A stretch of DNA of 43,982 bases from NCBI RefSeq assembly GCF_000359585.1, contig NZ_APMH01000035.1, forward strand, positions 1 to 43,982. Direction: 5' to 3'. Positions 24,459-32,390 of this stretch are shown here, piece after piece. A program made the position numbers and the translations under genes. The number at the start of each line of letters is the position of its first letter. The stretch's first letter is position 1. The notes under the pieces were generated by a model. It saw only the letters and a program-made list of their open reading frames with translations. It made no database searches and was not told the DNA's origin. The DNA is from Clostridium tyrobutyricum DSM 2637 = ATCC 25755 = JCM 11008 (lineage in GTDB: Bacteria; Bacillota; Clostridia; Clostridiales; Clostridiaceae).

Positions 24459-24471
24459 GGGGTCAGGCCCC
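24429..24471. repeat. two tandem REP left halves, the first inside the ATPase gene
   Basis: GGGGTCAGACCCC-ATGGCAAAAA starts at 24429 and a second head, GGGGTCAGGCCCC-GTGGTAAAAA, at 24459, both in the same orientation. This direct arrangement differs from the inverted pairs at the other sites. Confidence 0.85.
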
Positions 24472-24490
24472 GTGGTAAAAAAGTAAATTA

Positions 24491-24524
24491 AAAAAGCAGA
24501 GTGAAGAAATTTCATCTGCTTTTT
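24491..24524. terminator. bidirectional terminator between convergent genes
   Basis: AAAAAGCAGA (24491-24500) pairs with TCTGCTTTTT (24515-24524). It gives a T tract on both strands, for the ATPase and for the convergent regulator. Confidence 0.8.
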
Positions 24525-24536
24525 CAATACAAAAAA

Positions 24537-25076
24537 TCAGATATTTTTGGGATAATGAACAGTAATAAATTTTACCACTTTATTAGTTCTATTGTCCCAG
24601 TTGTGTTTTTGGGTGGATAGATAATGGGCGGAATCACCGGGATACATCTTTAATATTTTATCATCAATTATCAATGTTAGTATTCCCTCTAAAACATAGA
24701 CGAACTCCTCTCCATTATGGGCATAGACCTCTGGATATTGATGGTCTTCTTTTGGTAAAAGTTCAACTAGTTCAGGGGAAATCATTTTATCCTCAGGATA
24801 ACGACTTAGACTTTTATATATGGTTTTATTTAATTGGTGGATGGAGGACTGTTCATAACTTCTTATGACCAGTTCTTTTTCTTCATCGTCAAAAAAATAA
24901 TTGATCTTCACATTAAGTACACGGGAAATATTGTACAGATGTTCTACTGCAATTGTTGTTATACCGCGTTCAAATTGCGAAAGAAATCCAGTAGACAATC
25001 CGGTTTTCTCAGACATGTCTTTCAGTGTTAAACCTCTTTTATTGCGCAATTCTTTAACTTTTTCTCCTATATTCAT
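24537..25076 (-). CDS. XRE-cupin transcriptional regulator, 179 aa
   Basis: The N-terminal HTH_3 (residues 5-60) includes LRNKRGLTLKDMSEKTGLST and GFLSQFERG; the C-terminal cupin_2 barrel (about 108-176) includes HNGEEFVYVLEGILTLIIDD and YPGDSAHYL. Such regulators bind a small effector in the cupin and control neighbouring catabolic genes. It is divergent from the glycyl radical activase gene. Two matching inverted repeats stand in front of that operon and are its likely sites. The ribosome binding site on this strand is weak (GGAATGG). Confidence 0.9.
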   Translation of the reverse strand: MNIGEKVKELRNKRGLTLKDMSEKTGLSTGFLSQFERGITTIAVEHLYNISRVLNVKINYFFDDEEKELVIRSYEQSSIHQLNKTIYKSLSRYPEDKMISPELVELLPKEDHQYPEVYAHNGEEFVYVLEGILTLIIDDKILKMYPGDSAHYLSTQKHNWDNRTNKVVKFITVHYPKNI

Positions 25077-25206
25077 GGAATATAACCATTCCTTTCACAA
25101 TTTCAAGTAAGAAATAACTAATTTACATAATCTTTTAAATACAAAAAGTATAGTGGATTCTCAAAAACTTTTCAAGTAATAAAGCCTTTTTCTATTAATA
25201 CATAAA

Positions 25207-25257
25207 TTCATTAATATGAAAAATAATATTGAAATTTTCATTATTATGAATTATAAT
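25207..25257 (+). promoter_or_regulatory. promoter of the glycyl radical operon with two operator repeats
   Basis: TTCATTAATATGAA (25207-25220) and TTCATTATTATGAA (25237-25250) are two inverted repeats TTCAT-N4-ATGAA whose centres are exactly 30 bp apart, three helical turns. The promoter TTGAAA (25229-25234), 17-base spacer, TATAAT (25252-25257) encloses the second site in its spacer, which would block RNA polymerase. Binding by the divergent XRE-cupin protein is inferred. Confidence 0.75.
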
Positions 25258-25293
25258 CAAAAGTAAAAATAAGAGGGGGCGGTTTCAATCAAC

Positions 25294-26067
25294 ATGCCTT
25301 ATATATTCAACATTCAAAAATTTTCTGTTCATGACGGGCCGGGTGTACGCACTACAATTTTTTTTAAGGGCTGCCCGTTAAAGTGCATGTGGTGTCATAA
25401 TCCAGAAAGCCAAAGGTATCAGCCTGAATTGATGAAAAACAAGGATGGAAAAGAAGAAGTGATAGGCAGGCAATATACTGTAAAGGAGCTTGTAAAGATA
25501 GTTCAGGCAGATCAGATATTTTATGATCAATCCGGCGGCGGCGTAACTTTATCCGGAGGAGAAGTTATGACCCAGGATATGGATTATATTGAAGAGTTGG
25601 TAAAAGAACTTAATAGATTAGGGGTATCCGTAGTCATTGATACCTGTGGTGTAGTTCCATCTCATAATTATGAACGAATATTACCTTATACTGATCTTTT
25701 TCTATATGACTTAAAGTTAATCAATTCTGAAATGCATGAAAAATATACGGGAACATCCAATAATCTTGTGTTGGAAAATCTTAAGTTGATAAGCAGTCAT
25801 GGAGGAAAAATCAATTTGCGTCTTATTCTAATTAATGATGTCAATGTTGATGATGAAGCAATTTGTGGAATTGCATCCTGGCTCAGAGAACAGAATATTT
25901 CCATTGAAAGTATTAATCTTCTGCCATACCACGATTTTGGCAGGGACAAGTATAGTAGCTTGAACAGGGAATGTACTCAAAACTTTGAAAAACCAGATGA
26001 TGAACGTATAGAGGAAATCAAGGGATACTTCGAAAAAGTCGGGTATACTGTAAAAATTGGCGGTTAG
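25294..26067 (+). CDS. glycyl radical enzyme activating enzyme (radical SAM), 257 aa
   Basis: The radical SAM cluster motif CPLKCMWC places Cys27, Cys31 and Cys34; GPGVRTT precedes it, and SGGGVTLSGGEVMTQ is the SAM-binding GGE region. It abstracts a hydrogen from the partner's glycine to make the radical. Between PESQ and YTVKEL there are only about 24 residues, so the ferredoxin-like insert with extra [4Fe-4S] clusters found in many non-PFL activases is absent. A GAGGGGG ribosome binding site lies 14 bases upstream, rather far. It stands 38 bases ahead of its partner gene. Confidence 0.92.
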   Translation: MPYIFNIQKFSVHDGPGVRTTIFFKGCPLKCMWCHNPESQRYQPELMKNKDGKEEVIGRQYTVKELVKIVQADQIFYDQSGGGVTLSGGEVMTQDMDYIEELVKELNRLGVSVVIDTCGVVPSHNYERILPYTDLFLYDLKLINSEMHEKYTGTSNNLVLENLKLISSHGGKINLRLILINDVNVDDEAICGIASWLREQNISIESINLLPYHDFGRDKYSSLNRECTQNFEKPDDERIEEIKGYFEKVGYTVKIGG

Positions 26068-26105
26068 TGTTTGCTCATTGTAATTATTTTTAAGGGGGTA
26101 ATAAA

Positions 26106-28508
26106 ATGGCAGAATCAGTATTAAAAGAAGTAAAAAGAGGTTCAACAGAACGTATAAGGAGATTAAGAGAAATTAGTACTAAAAAAAGTAAGCCCAGTAT
26201 TTCCATGGAGAGGGCAGTTTTATTAACAGAAGCTTACAAAAAGTATGAAGGAAAATTTTCAACTCCAGTTCTTCGTGGATTAGCTTTTAAGTACATTATG
26301 GAAAATCGTACACTTTACATTGAAAAAGGCGCTATCATATTAGGAGAAAAAGGACACAAGCCGTGGGCTGCACCAACTTTCCCGGAATTATGCTGTCATA
26401 CTATGGAAGATTTTAATAATATGAACAACAGGGAAAAGGTCTTTTTTAAAGTTTCTGAAGAGGACATGAGAATTCAGAAAGAAGTAATTATTCCTTACTG
26501 GAAGGATCGTGCGCTGATGACACGGATGAACAGATTATTGCCGGATGAATGGCACAAGCTGTTTGATGCAGGGCTGTATACTGAATTTTTGATGCAGCGT
26601 GGTCCAGGGCATACTGTAGCTGACGGCAAGATATACCGTAAAGGGTATGCTGATTTTATTGATGATATTCAATATGAAATTGACCATTTGGATTACAATA
26701 ATGATGTACTTGCACTTAATAAAAAGGAAGAATTGGAAGGTATGAAGCTGGTTTGCGAAGGCATGATTATCTTTGGACAGCGTTATGCAGCCAAGGCACG
26801 TGCACTGGCATCCATTGAAGAGGATTCACAATGGAAACAGGAATTATTGGATCTGGCTGAAGTTTGCGATGCAGTGCCAAAACATGCACCAGAAACCTTC
26901 CGTCAGGCAGTGCAGATGTACTGGTTTACCCATATAGGAGTTACTACTGAAATGAATAACTGGGATGCTTATTCTCCAGGTAAATTTGATCAGCATCTTG
27001 AACCTTTCTATGAGAAAGATATCGAAGAAGGTCGTCTGACTCGTGAAGGAGCCCGTGAAATTTTAGAAAATCTATGGATACAGTTTAACAATCAACCTGC
27101 ACCTCCAAAGGTTGGGATAACTTTAAAGGAAAGTGCTACTTATACGGATTTCTGCAACATTAATACAGGGGCTCTGCGTGCTGATGGAACAACAGGTGTA
27201 AATGAAGTCAGCTACTTGATTCTGGAAGTAATGGATGAGATGAAATTGCTGCAGCCTAGTTCAAATGTACAGATATCCCGCAAAACTCCAGAAAAATTCC
27301 TGCGTGAGGCAGTGAAAATTTCACGTAAAGGATGGGGGCAGCCAGCCTTTTACAATTCCGAGGCTATTATACAGGAATTGTTGTTCCTTGGTAAGTCCAT
27401 TGATGACGCCAGAGAGTGCGGAATTGCCAGCGGATGTGTGGAAACTGGTACAGCTGGGAAGGAAGCTTATGTACTGACTGGATATTTGAATATACCGAAA
27501 ATCTTTGAACTAGTGTTGAATCGTGGATTTGACAGTTATACAAAAAAACAGGCAGCATTGGATTTTGGAGATCCACGTGAATTCAAGTCCTATGAAGAAG
27601 TTTATAATGCCTTCTACAAACAACTGGAATATGTAGTAAACGTGAAAATTGCAGGAAACAATTTGATTGAACGTATGTATATGGAGTATATGCCAGTCCC
27701 ATTGTTATCTGTTATAACTGATGATTGCATCAAATCCGGTATTGACTACAATGCTGGTGGGGCCCGCTATAATACAAGCTATATTCAATGTGTAGGCATA
27801 GCAACTATTACTGACTCACTTGTCTCTATAAATAAAAATGTATTTGAAGATAAGAAATTTTCTATGGATGAGTTATTAAAAGCTTGTAAAGCTGACTTTG
27901 AAGGTTATGATGAAATCTTTGAAACAGTCTATAACAATACTCCAAAGTATGGAAATGACGATGATTATGCAGATGATATATTGAGAGATGTTTCAAATTC
28001 TCTACAGGATGCTATTGCAGGAAGAACTACACCAAAGGGATCAAGGACTGTAGTTGAATTCCTTCCAACAACTTGTCATGTATATTTTGGTCAGGTAATG
28101 GAAGCCAGCCCTAACGGCCGCCATGCCAGTGTTCCACTTCCAGATGGTATTTCTCCTGAAAAGGGTGCGGATAGAAATGGCCCTACTGCCGTAATTAAGT
28201 CTGCTTCTAAAATTGACCAGCTGAAGACTGGAGGGGCATTGTTGAATCAAAAGTTTACACCGGCAGTTGTTCAAGGTGAAGACGGAGTATCCAATTTGGC
28301 AGTTTTGATCCGTTCATACTTTGCCATGGATGGTCATCATATACAATTCAATGTTGTTGATCGAAAAACTTTGCTTGATGCTCAAAAGCATCCCGAGGAA
28401 TATGAGAATTTGATAGTAAGGGTTGCCGGATACAGTGATTATTTTAATAATCTGGATAGAGCCCTGCAGGATGAAATTATCAACCGTACGGAGCAGGGAT
28501 TTGCTTGA
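26106..28508 (+). CDS. hypD: glycyl radical enzyme, trans-4-hydroxy-L-proline dehydratase type, 800 aa
   Basis: The radical site is Gly775 in RVAGYSDYF, and the thiyl cysteine is Cys444 in ASGCVETG with Glu446 two residues on. Residues recalled as substrate-binding in C. difficile hydroxyproline dehydratase recur with a constant 9-10 residue offset: His169 (PGHT), Asp287 (WDAYSPG), Ser343, Asp348 and Phe349 (ESATYTDF), Tyr460. The enzyme removes water from trans-4-hydroxyproline to give pyrroline-5-carboxylate, which a reductase turns into proline for Stickland-type use. No such reductase (proC) is in the window, so a related hydroxyproline lyase or another dehydratase remains possible. The symbol is the glycyl radical HypD, not hydrogenase maturation HypD. 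Confidence 0.8.
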   Translation: MAESVLKEVKRGSTERIRRLREISTKKSKPSISMERAVLLTEAYKKYEGKFSTPVLRGLAFKYIMENRTLYIEKGAIILGEKGHKPWAAPTFPELCCHTMEDFNNMNNREKVFFKVSEEDMRIQKEVIIPYWKDRALMTRMNRLLPDEWHKLFDAGLYTEFLMQRGPGHTVADGKIYRKGYADFIDDIQYEIDHLDYNNDVLALNKKEELEGMKLVCEGMIIFGQRYAAKARALASIEEDSQWKQELLDLAEVCDAVPKHAPETFRQAVQMYWFTHIGVTTEMNNWDAYSPGKFDQHLEPFYEKDIEEGRLTREGAREILENLWIQFNNQPAPPKVGITLKESATYTDFCNINTGALRADGTTGVNEVSYLILEVMDEMKLLQPSSNVQISRKTPEKFLREAVKISRKGWGQPAFYNSEAIIQELLFLGKSIDDARECGIASGCVETGTAGKEAYVLTGYLNIPKIFELVLNRGFDSYTKKQAALDFGDPREFKSYEEVYNAFYKQLEYVVNVKIAGNNLIERMYMEYMPVPLLSVITDDCIKSGIDYNAGGARYNTSYIQCVGIATITDSLVSINKNVFEDKKFSMDELLKACKADFEGYDEIFETVYNNTPKYGNDDDYADDILRDVSNSLQDAIAGRTTPKGSRTVVEFLPTTCHVYFGQVMEASPNGRHASVPLPDGISPEKGADRNGPTAVIKSASKIDQLKTGGALLNQKFTPAVVQGEDGVSNLAVLIRSYFAMDGHHIQFNVVDRKTLLDAQKHPEEYENLIVRVAGYSDYFNNLDRALQDEIINRTEQGFA

Positions 28509-28514
28509 ATGAAT

Positions 28515-28557
28515 GGGGTCAGACCCTATGGAAAATTTATACATAGGATCTGACCCC
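28515..28557. repeat. REP hairpin between convergent genes
   Basis: GGGGTCAGACCCT (28515-28527) pairs with AGGATCTGACCCC (28545-28557) with one mismatch. Inner ATG/CAT pairing persists. It is the only hairpin between the glycyl radical and hydrogenase stop codons, so it may serve as their shared terminator. Confidence 0.85.
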
Positions 28558-28565
28558 ATATTACC

Positions 28566-30299
28566 TTAAACCAATGATTTTTTTGCTGCATAGTTATGAT
28601 GAAGCAGCTTATGGGCAAGACCTTGACCTGGGTTTCCAAAGTAACTGCCATACATGTTTAATATTGCAGGGTTTTCATGGGACTTTCTTCTTGGAAGGTT
28701 TTTATCCTGATTATACAGAACAGAAGCCCTCAGGACTTTGTAGTCTACAAGCTCCCTGTCCATAGCATTTATATGTGGCTGGCCTCCTCCATTTATACAT
28801 CCCCCGGGACATGCCATGACTTCTATAAAGTGGTACTGTTTCTCTTTCATTTTATCAGATTTCATGAATTTGAATAAATTTGCAGCACCATTTATTACCG
28901 CAACATTATATGATTTTCCTGAAAGTTCAACTGTGGCTTCTTTTATTCCATTGAATCCTCTTACTTCAGTATAGTCTATATTTTTAAGTTCCTTATTTTC
29001 TGAAAAATCCTTTGCAGTTCTCAAAGCAGCTTCCATAACACCGCCGGTTGTACCGAATATTGCTCCCGCACCACTGTATTCACCCATGGCAGGATCAGCT
29101 TTTCCATCTTCCAGAGAGGTGAATTTGATTTTTGCATCCTTTATCATTTTAGCAAGTTCCCGGGTAGTTATTACGGCATCTATGCAGCGCATTCCGTTGA
29201 CTTCCATTTCGGGAAGATCGGCCTCATATTTTTTATCATTGCAGGGCATTACGGTAACAGTGTATACGTCTTTCGCTTCTATCCCCGATATAGCAGGATA
29301 ATAGGTTTTAGTGGCAGTACCGAATATCTGCTGTGGTGATTTTGCAGATGAAAGATTTTTAAGTAATTCAGGATAATAATTTTGAGCTTGTCTTACCCAG
29401 GCTGGACAGCAGGATGTAAACATTGGAAAAGGACCGCCATTTTTTATTCTCTCCAAAAGTTCAGTAGCTTCTTCCATTATAGTCATGTCTGCTCCGAAGT
29501 TTATATCAAATATTTTATCGAAATTCAGCATTCTTAAGGCAGTATAGAGTTTACCTGTTACATCTTTTCCAAATCCCATTTTGAATAGCTCACCAATGGC
29601 AGTTCTAATGGAAGGTGCCATAGCTACAATTACGTGTTTTTTAGGGTCTGCAAGTGCTTTTTTTACTCTGTCTATATGAGGTTTTTCAGTTAAAGCTGCA
29701 ACGGGACAAGCAATTACGCATTGACCGCACAGCAGACAATTTGACTTGTCAAAACACAGGTCGTTTTCAATTCCAACTGCTCTTTTGCCATCTTTTTTTA
29801 TAAACTTCATTACAGAGGTACCGGAATGAGTTTTGCATGCTGCAACACATCTGCCGCATAATACGCATTTGGTTCTGTCAAGCATTATTGCAGTGCTTCT
29901 TGTGTCTATATATTCAGATTTGTCTTTTGGTAAAAATGGTTTTGAAGCTCTTGCTTTGGTTTGGATAACAAGCTTCAAAAATTCACAATTTTCTCTTCTT
30001 GGGCATGGCCCACATTTGAATTCATGAGAATCAAGAAGTTTTGACATTCTCTTTTTAATTCTTTCTTTTACAGTATCTGATTTGGTGTTAATTATCATGC
30101 CTTCTTTGACTTTGGCAGTACATGCCGTTATTGTTCTGCCATTTGCCTCTACAAGACATATACCGCACTTGCCAAAATTATAACAATCTTTCAGATAACA
30201 AAGTGTAGGTATATATACATCGTTATCCCTTGCTACCTGAAGTATAGTGGCGTTTTCTTCAGCTTCTATTTGCTTACCATCTAAAACAACTGTAATCAT
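28566..30299 (-). CDS. hydA: monomeric [FeFe] hydrogenase, CpI type, 577 aa
   Basis: Domains in order: plant-type [2Fe-2S] (CYNFGKCGICLVEANGRTIT then AC), the His-Cys3 [4Fe-4S] (HEFKCGPCPRRENC), two [4Fe-4S] motifs (CVLCGRCVAAC and CLLCGQCVIACP), then the H-cluster motifs TSCCPAWV, MPCNDKKYE and MACPGGCINGGGQP. All cluster ligands and the proton-relay cysteine next to the first ligand are present. It evolves H2 from reduced ferredoxin in the cytosol. Length matches C. pasteurianum CpI. AAAGGAG lies 9 bases before the ATG. No maturation genes (hydE, F, G) are nearby, which is normal in clostridia. Confidence 0.97.
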   Translation of the reverse strand: MITVVLDGKQIEAEENATILQVARDNDVYIPTLCYLKDCYNFGKCGICLVEANGRTITACTAKVKEGMIINTKSDTVKERIKKRMSKLLDSHEFKCGPCPRRENCEFLKLVIQTKARASKPFLPKDKSEYIDTRSTAIMLDRTKCVLCGRCVAACKTHSGTSVMKFIKKDGKRAVGIENDLCFDKSNCLLCGQCVIACPVAALTEKPHIDRVKKALADPKKHVIVAMAPSIRTAIGELFKMGFGKDVTGKLYTALRMLNFDKIFDINFGADMTIMEEATELLERIKNGGPFPMFTSCCPAWVRQAQNYYPELLKNLSSAKSPQQIFGTATKTYYPAISGIEAKDVYTVTVMPCNDKKYEADLPEMEVNGMRCIDAVITTRELAKMIKDAKIKFTSLEDGKADPAMGEYSGAGAIFGTTGGVMEAALRTAKDFSENKELKNIDYTEVRGFNGIKEATVELSGKSYNVAVINGAANLFKFMKSDKMKEKQYHFIEVMACPGGCINGGGQPHINAMDRELVDYKVLRASVLYNQDKNLPRRKSHENPAILNMYGSYFGNPGQGLAHKLLHHNYAAKKSLV

Positions 30300-30381
30300 T
30301 TAAATACTCCTTTTAAATAATCAAATTAAGTTCAAATTTTAATATAAATATAAAATAATGATTGCTGTAAAGTATATATAT

Positions 30382-30410
30382 ATAATAGTACAAAATAGCA
30401 ATATTATCAA
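30382..30410 (-). promoter_or_regulatory. predicted hydrogenase promoter
   Basis: Reading leftward, TTGATA (30410-30405), a 17-base spacer and TATTAT (30387-30382) predict a start near 30375, leaving a leader of about 75 nt. Confidence 0.6.
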
Positions 30411-30442
30411 TAGTACAATATTATAATATGAATTATATAACC

Positions 30443-30464
30443 ATTTGTGTTATATAACACAAAT
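30443..30464. promoter_or_regulatory. 22-bp perfect palindrome upstream of the hydrogenase promoter
   Basis: ATTTGTGTTAT is followed directly by its own reverse complement. The outer TTGT...ACAA spacing matches Rex sites and the TGTG-N8-CACA core resembles Crp/Fnr sites. It is centred about 78 bases upstream of the predicted hydrogenase start. Confidence 0.55.
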
Positions 30465-30990
30465 TAATTATAGATATAACAGACTAATTTTCATCTATAA
30501 TTCAATATGGATAATGACTTTTTTCTAATAAAAACTTCTTGAAATATAATTTTTAGATAAGAGATGTTATATATATAACAAAGAATTACCCATTTGTTTA
30601 AATATTAAACAAGCTACGTTATAATATAAATTCATATATTGAATTGTTTGATATGAATAAATAATTCAATATTACTGTTTAAATATGATTATTTTAAAGA
30701 GGAGATTATATTTTATGATATTACTTTCGAGAGAAATTTACCGGTGATATAGGACAGGTGATTTTAGGAAATTTCAAGGCTTTAGTTTCCTTTCAGGAAC
30801 GTTTTATTTAACACTCCTTGGTGAATCTAGGTTAGTATATTTCTATCCAATTTTTGATTTCATTAAATCTATTATAAACCTGAGCATATTGAACATAAAG
30901 GAATTTGATGTATTTTGTAGAATATATTATAAATAAAGTATGAATTTTATATAAATATTTTAAGAATATTACAATGATTGGAGTGATAAT

Positions 30991-32364
30991 ATGAATTACT
31001 GCACAAAATGTGGCAGCAAATTGGAAGAAAGTGAAACCACATGCCATAATTGTGGATATAATTTTGCCTTAAAACAATATGAAAATTTGAAGGATGAAGA
31101 GGTAGAGGATGAAGAACTGGATGAGGAACCTGGTTTACCTAAGTTGTCAAAGAGAAAAAAGATTGGCATATTGTCGGCTGTAATAGCAATAATTGTAGTT
31201 GTATGTTTTATTTTCATGGGCAGATCGCTTGCAGGCCCGTCTAAAATAGCAGACCGGTTTCAAGCTGATATTGCCTCCGGGAACAAATCCGATCTGAGCA
31301 AGATACTTTACTCTAATGACAATAGATTGAAAATAGACGAAAGTGGAAGTTCAACTTTGATATCATATTTTAAAGACAACCCATCCTATTTGAACAAAGT
31401 AGTAGACAATATGAACACTCAGATTTCCAATACCAATTTGATAAAAAAGGCAAGTGCTGCTTCAAAAAATAATTTCAGTCTGGTAATTGCCGGAAGGACA
31501 ATGCTCTTTTTCCCAAAATACAAGGTAAATGTTAGACCTACTTTTATACAGATAAATACAGGTATAAAAAATGTTGAACTGTCCCTTGATGGAAATAAAA
31601 TTGGAAAAAGTGATACAGATAATTTCACAAAGGAATTTGGACCTTTCATGCCTGGGAAATATAAATTATATGCAAATTATAAAGGCAATTATACATCATT
31701 GAATAAAGCTTATGATATAGATCTTGTAGATTCGGAAAATGACAGGGTAAACGTAGATGTATTTAAAGACCTGAAATATATTCAGATAAATGGGCAATAT
31801 CCAAATGCTGAAATTTTTGTAAACAACAAGAATTCAAAAGTGAGAATAAGCGATGCAGGAAATTTTGGCCCTGTAAATCCAGGTACGAAAATATATGCAA
31901 TAGCTGATGAGGGTGGCAAGAAATTAAAAAGTGATGAGTATATGGTGGCCTCGGGAGATAGTGATGTAGAGCTTAATTTTAGTGGCGCGGAGGAAAATTT
32001 AAGTAATGTACAATCACAGATAGGTAACCTCATGAGCATGTATACCACTTATTTTTGCCAGGCTATAAATTCAGGAGATTTTTCAAATACAGCACCGTAT
32101 CTTTATCCTGGAAGTAATTTGTATAATGCACAGGTAAAATATGTTTCAGATACTTACAATAAGGGAGTAAATGAAGAGATAGTGTCGTGCAGCGTAATTT
32201 CCTATAATTTATCAGACGACAATAAATCAGGAACTGTAACTACAGCGGAAGTTTATAGGATAACCTCAAAAGACGGGGATAGTTCCATAAAGAGTTTCAA
32301 ATATACTTATGGTTTCAAATACAACGATGATATGGGAATGTATCAACTTACAAGTATATCATAA
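30991..32364 (+). CDS. zinc-ribbon membrane protein, TcaA/YvbJ-like, 457 aa
   Basis: An N-terminal zinc ribbon (Cys4, Cys7, Cys18, Cys21: YCTKCG and CHNCG) is followed by an acidic linker (DEEVEDEELDEEP), one membrane helix (about 57-77) and a large external part with repeated beta-rich units, each including a YxQINGxxPNAEI-type or NVELSLDGNKIGK segment. This is the TcaA architecture, linked in staphylococci to cell wall stress and teicoplanin response. The ribosome binding site is GGAG, 10 bases before the ATG. It likely forms an operon with the next zinc-ribbon gene, 26 bases on. Ligand and role are unknown here. Confidence 0.8.
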   Translation: MNYCTKCGSKLEESETTCHNCGYNFALKQYENLKDEEVEDEELDEEPGLPKLSKRKKIGILSAVIAIIVVVCFIFMGRSLAGPSKIADRFQADIASGNKSDLSKILYSNDNRLKIDESGSSTLISYFKDNPSYLNKVVDNMNTQISNTNLIKKASAASKNNFSLVIAGRTMLFFPKYKVNVRPTFIQINTGIKNVELSLDGNKIGKSDTDNFTKEFGPFMPGKYKLYANYKGNYTSLNKAYDIDLVDSENDRVNVDVFKDLKYIQINGQYPNAEIFVNNKNSKVRISDAGNFGPVNPGTKIYAIADEGGKKLKSDEYMVASGDSDVELNFSGAEENLSNVQSQIGNLMSMYTTYFCQAINSGDFSNTAPYLYPGSNLYNAQVKYVSDTYNKGVNEEIVSCSVISYNLSDDNKSGTVTTAEVYRITSKDGDSSIKSFKYTYGFKYNDDMGMYQLTSIS

Positions 32365-32390
32365 GAAATTTTATTCTGGAGGTAATAAAT

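Larger units (their letters stand above)
30300..30990. other. 691-bp AT-rich intergenic region with two palindromes
   Basis: Besides the hydrogenase promoter and the 22-bp palindrome, a second perfect palindrome TGTTATATATATAACA lies at 30565-30580. A GAGGAG before an ATG at 30716 opens only ten codons (MILLSREIYR); the neighbouring frame reads EKFTGDIGQVILGNFKALVS, suggesting a decayed gene start. No other gene seen. Confidence 0.5.

Noticed and set aside
26106-28508. Pyruvate formate-lyase
   Set aside because: PFL has two adjacent catalytic cysteines; here there is a single Cys444 followed by Val-Glu, as in dehydratase-type glycyl radical enzymes.
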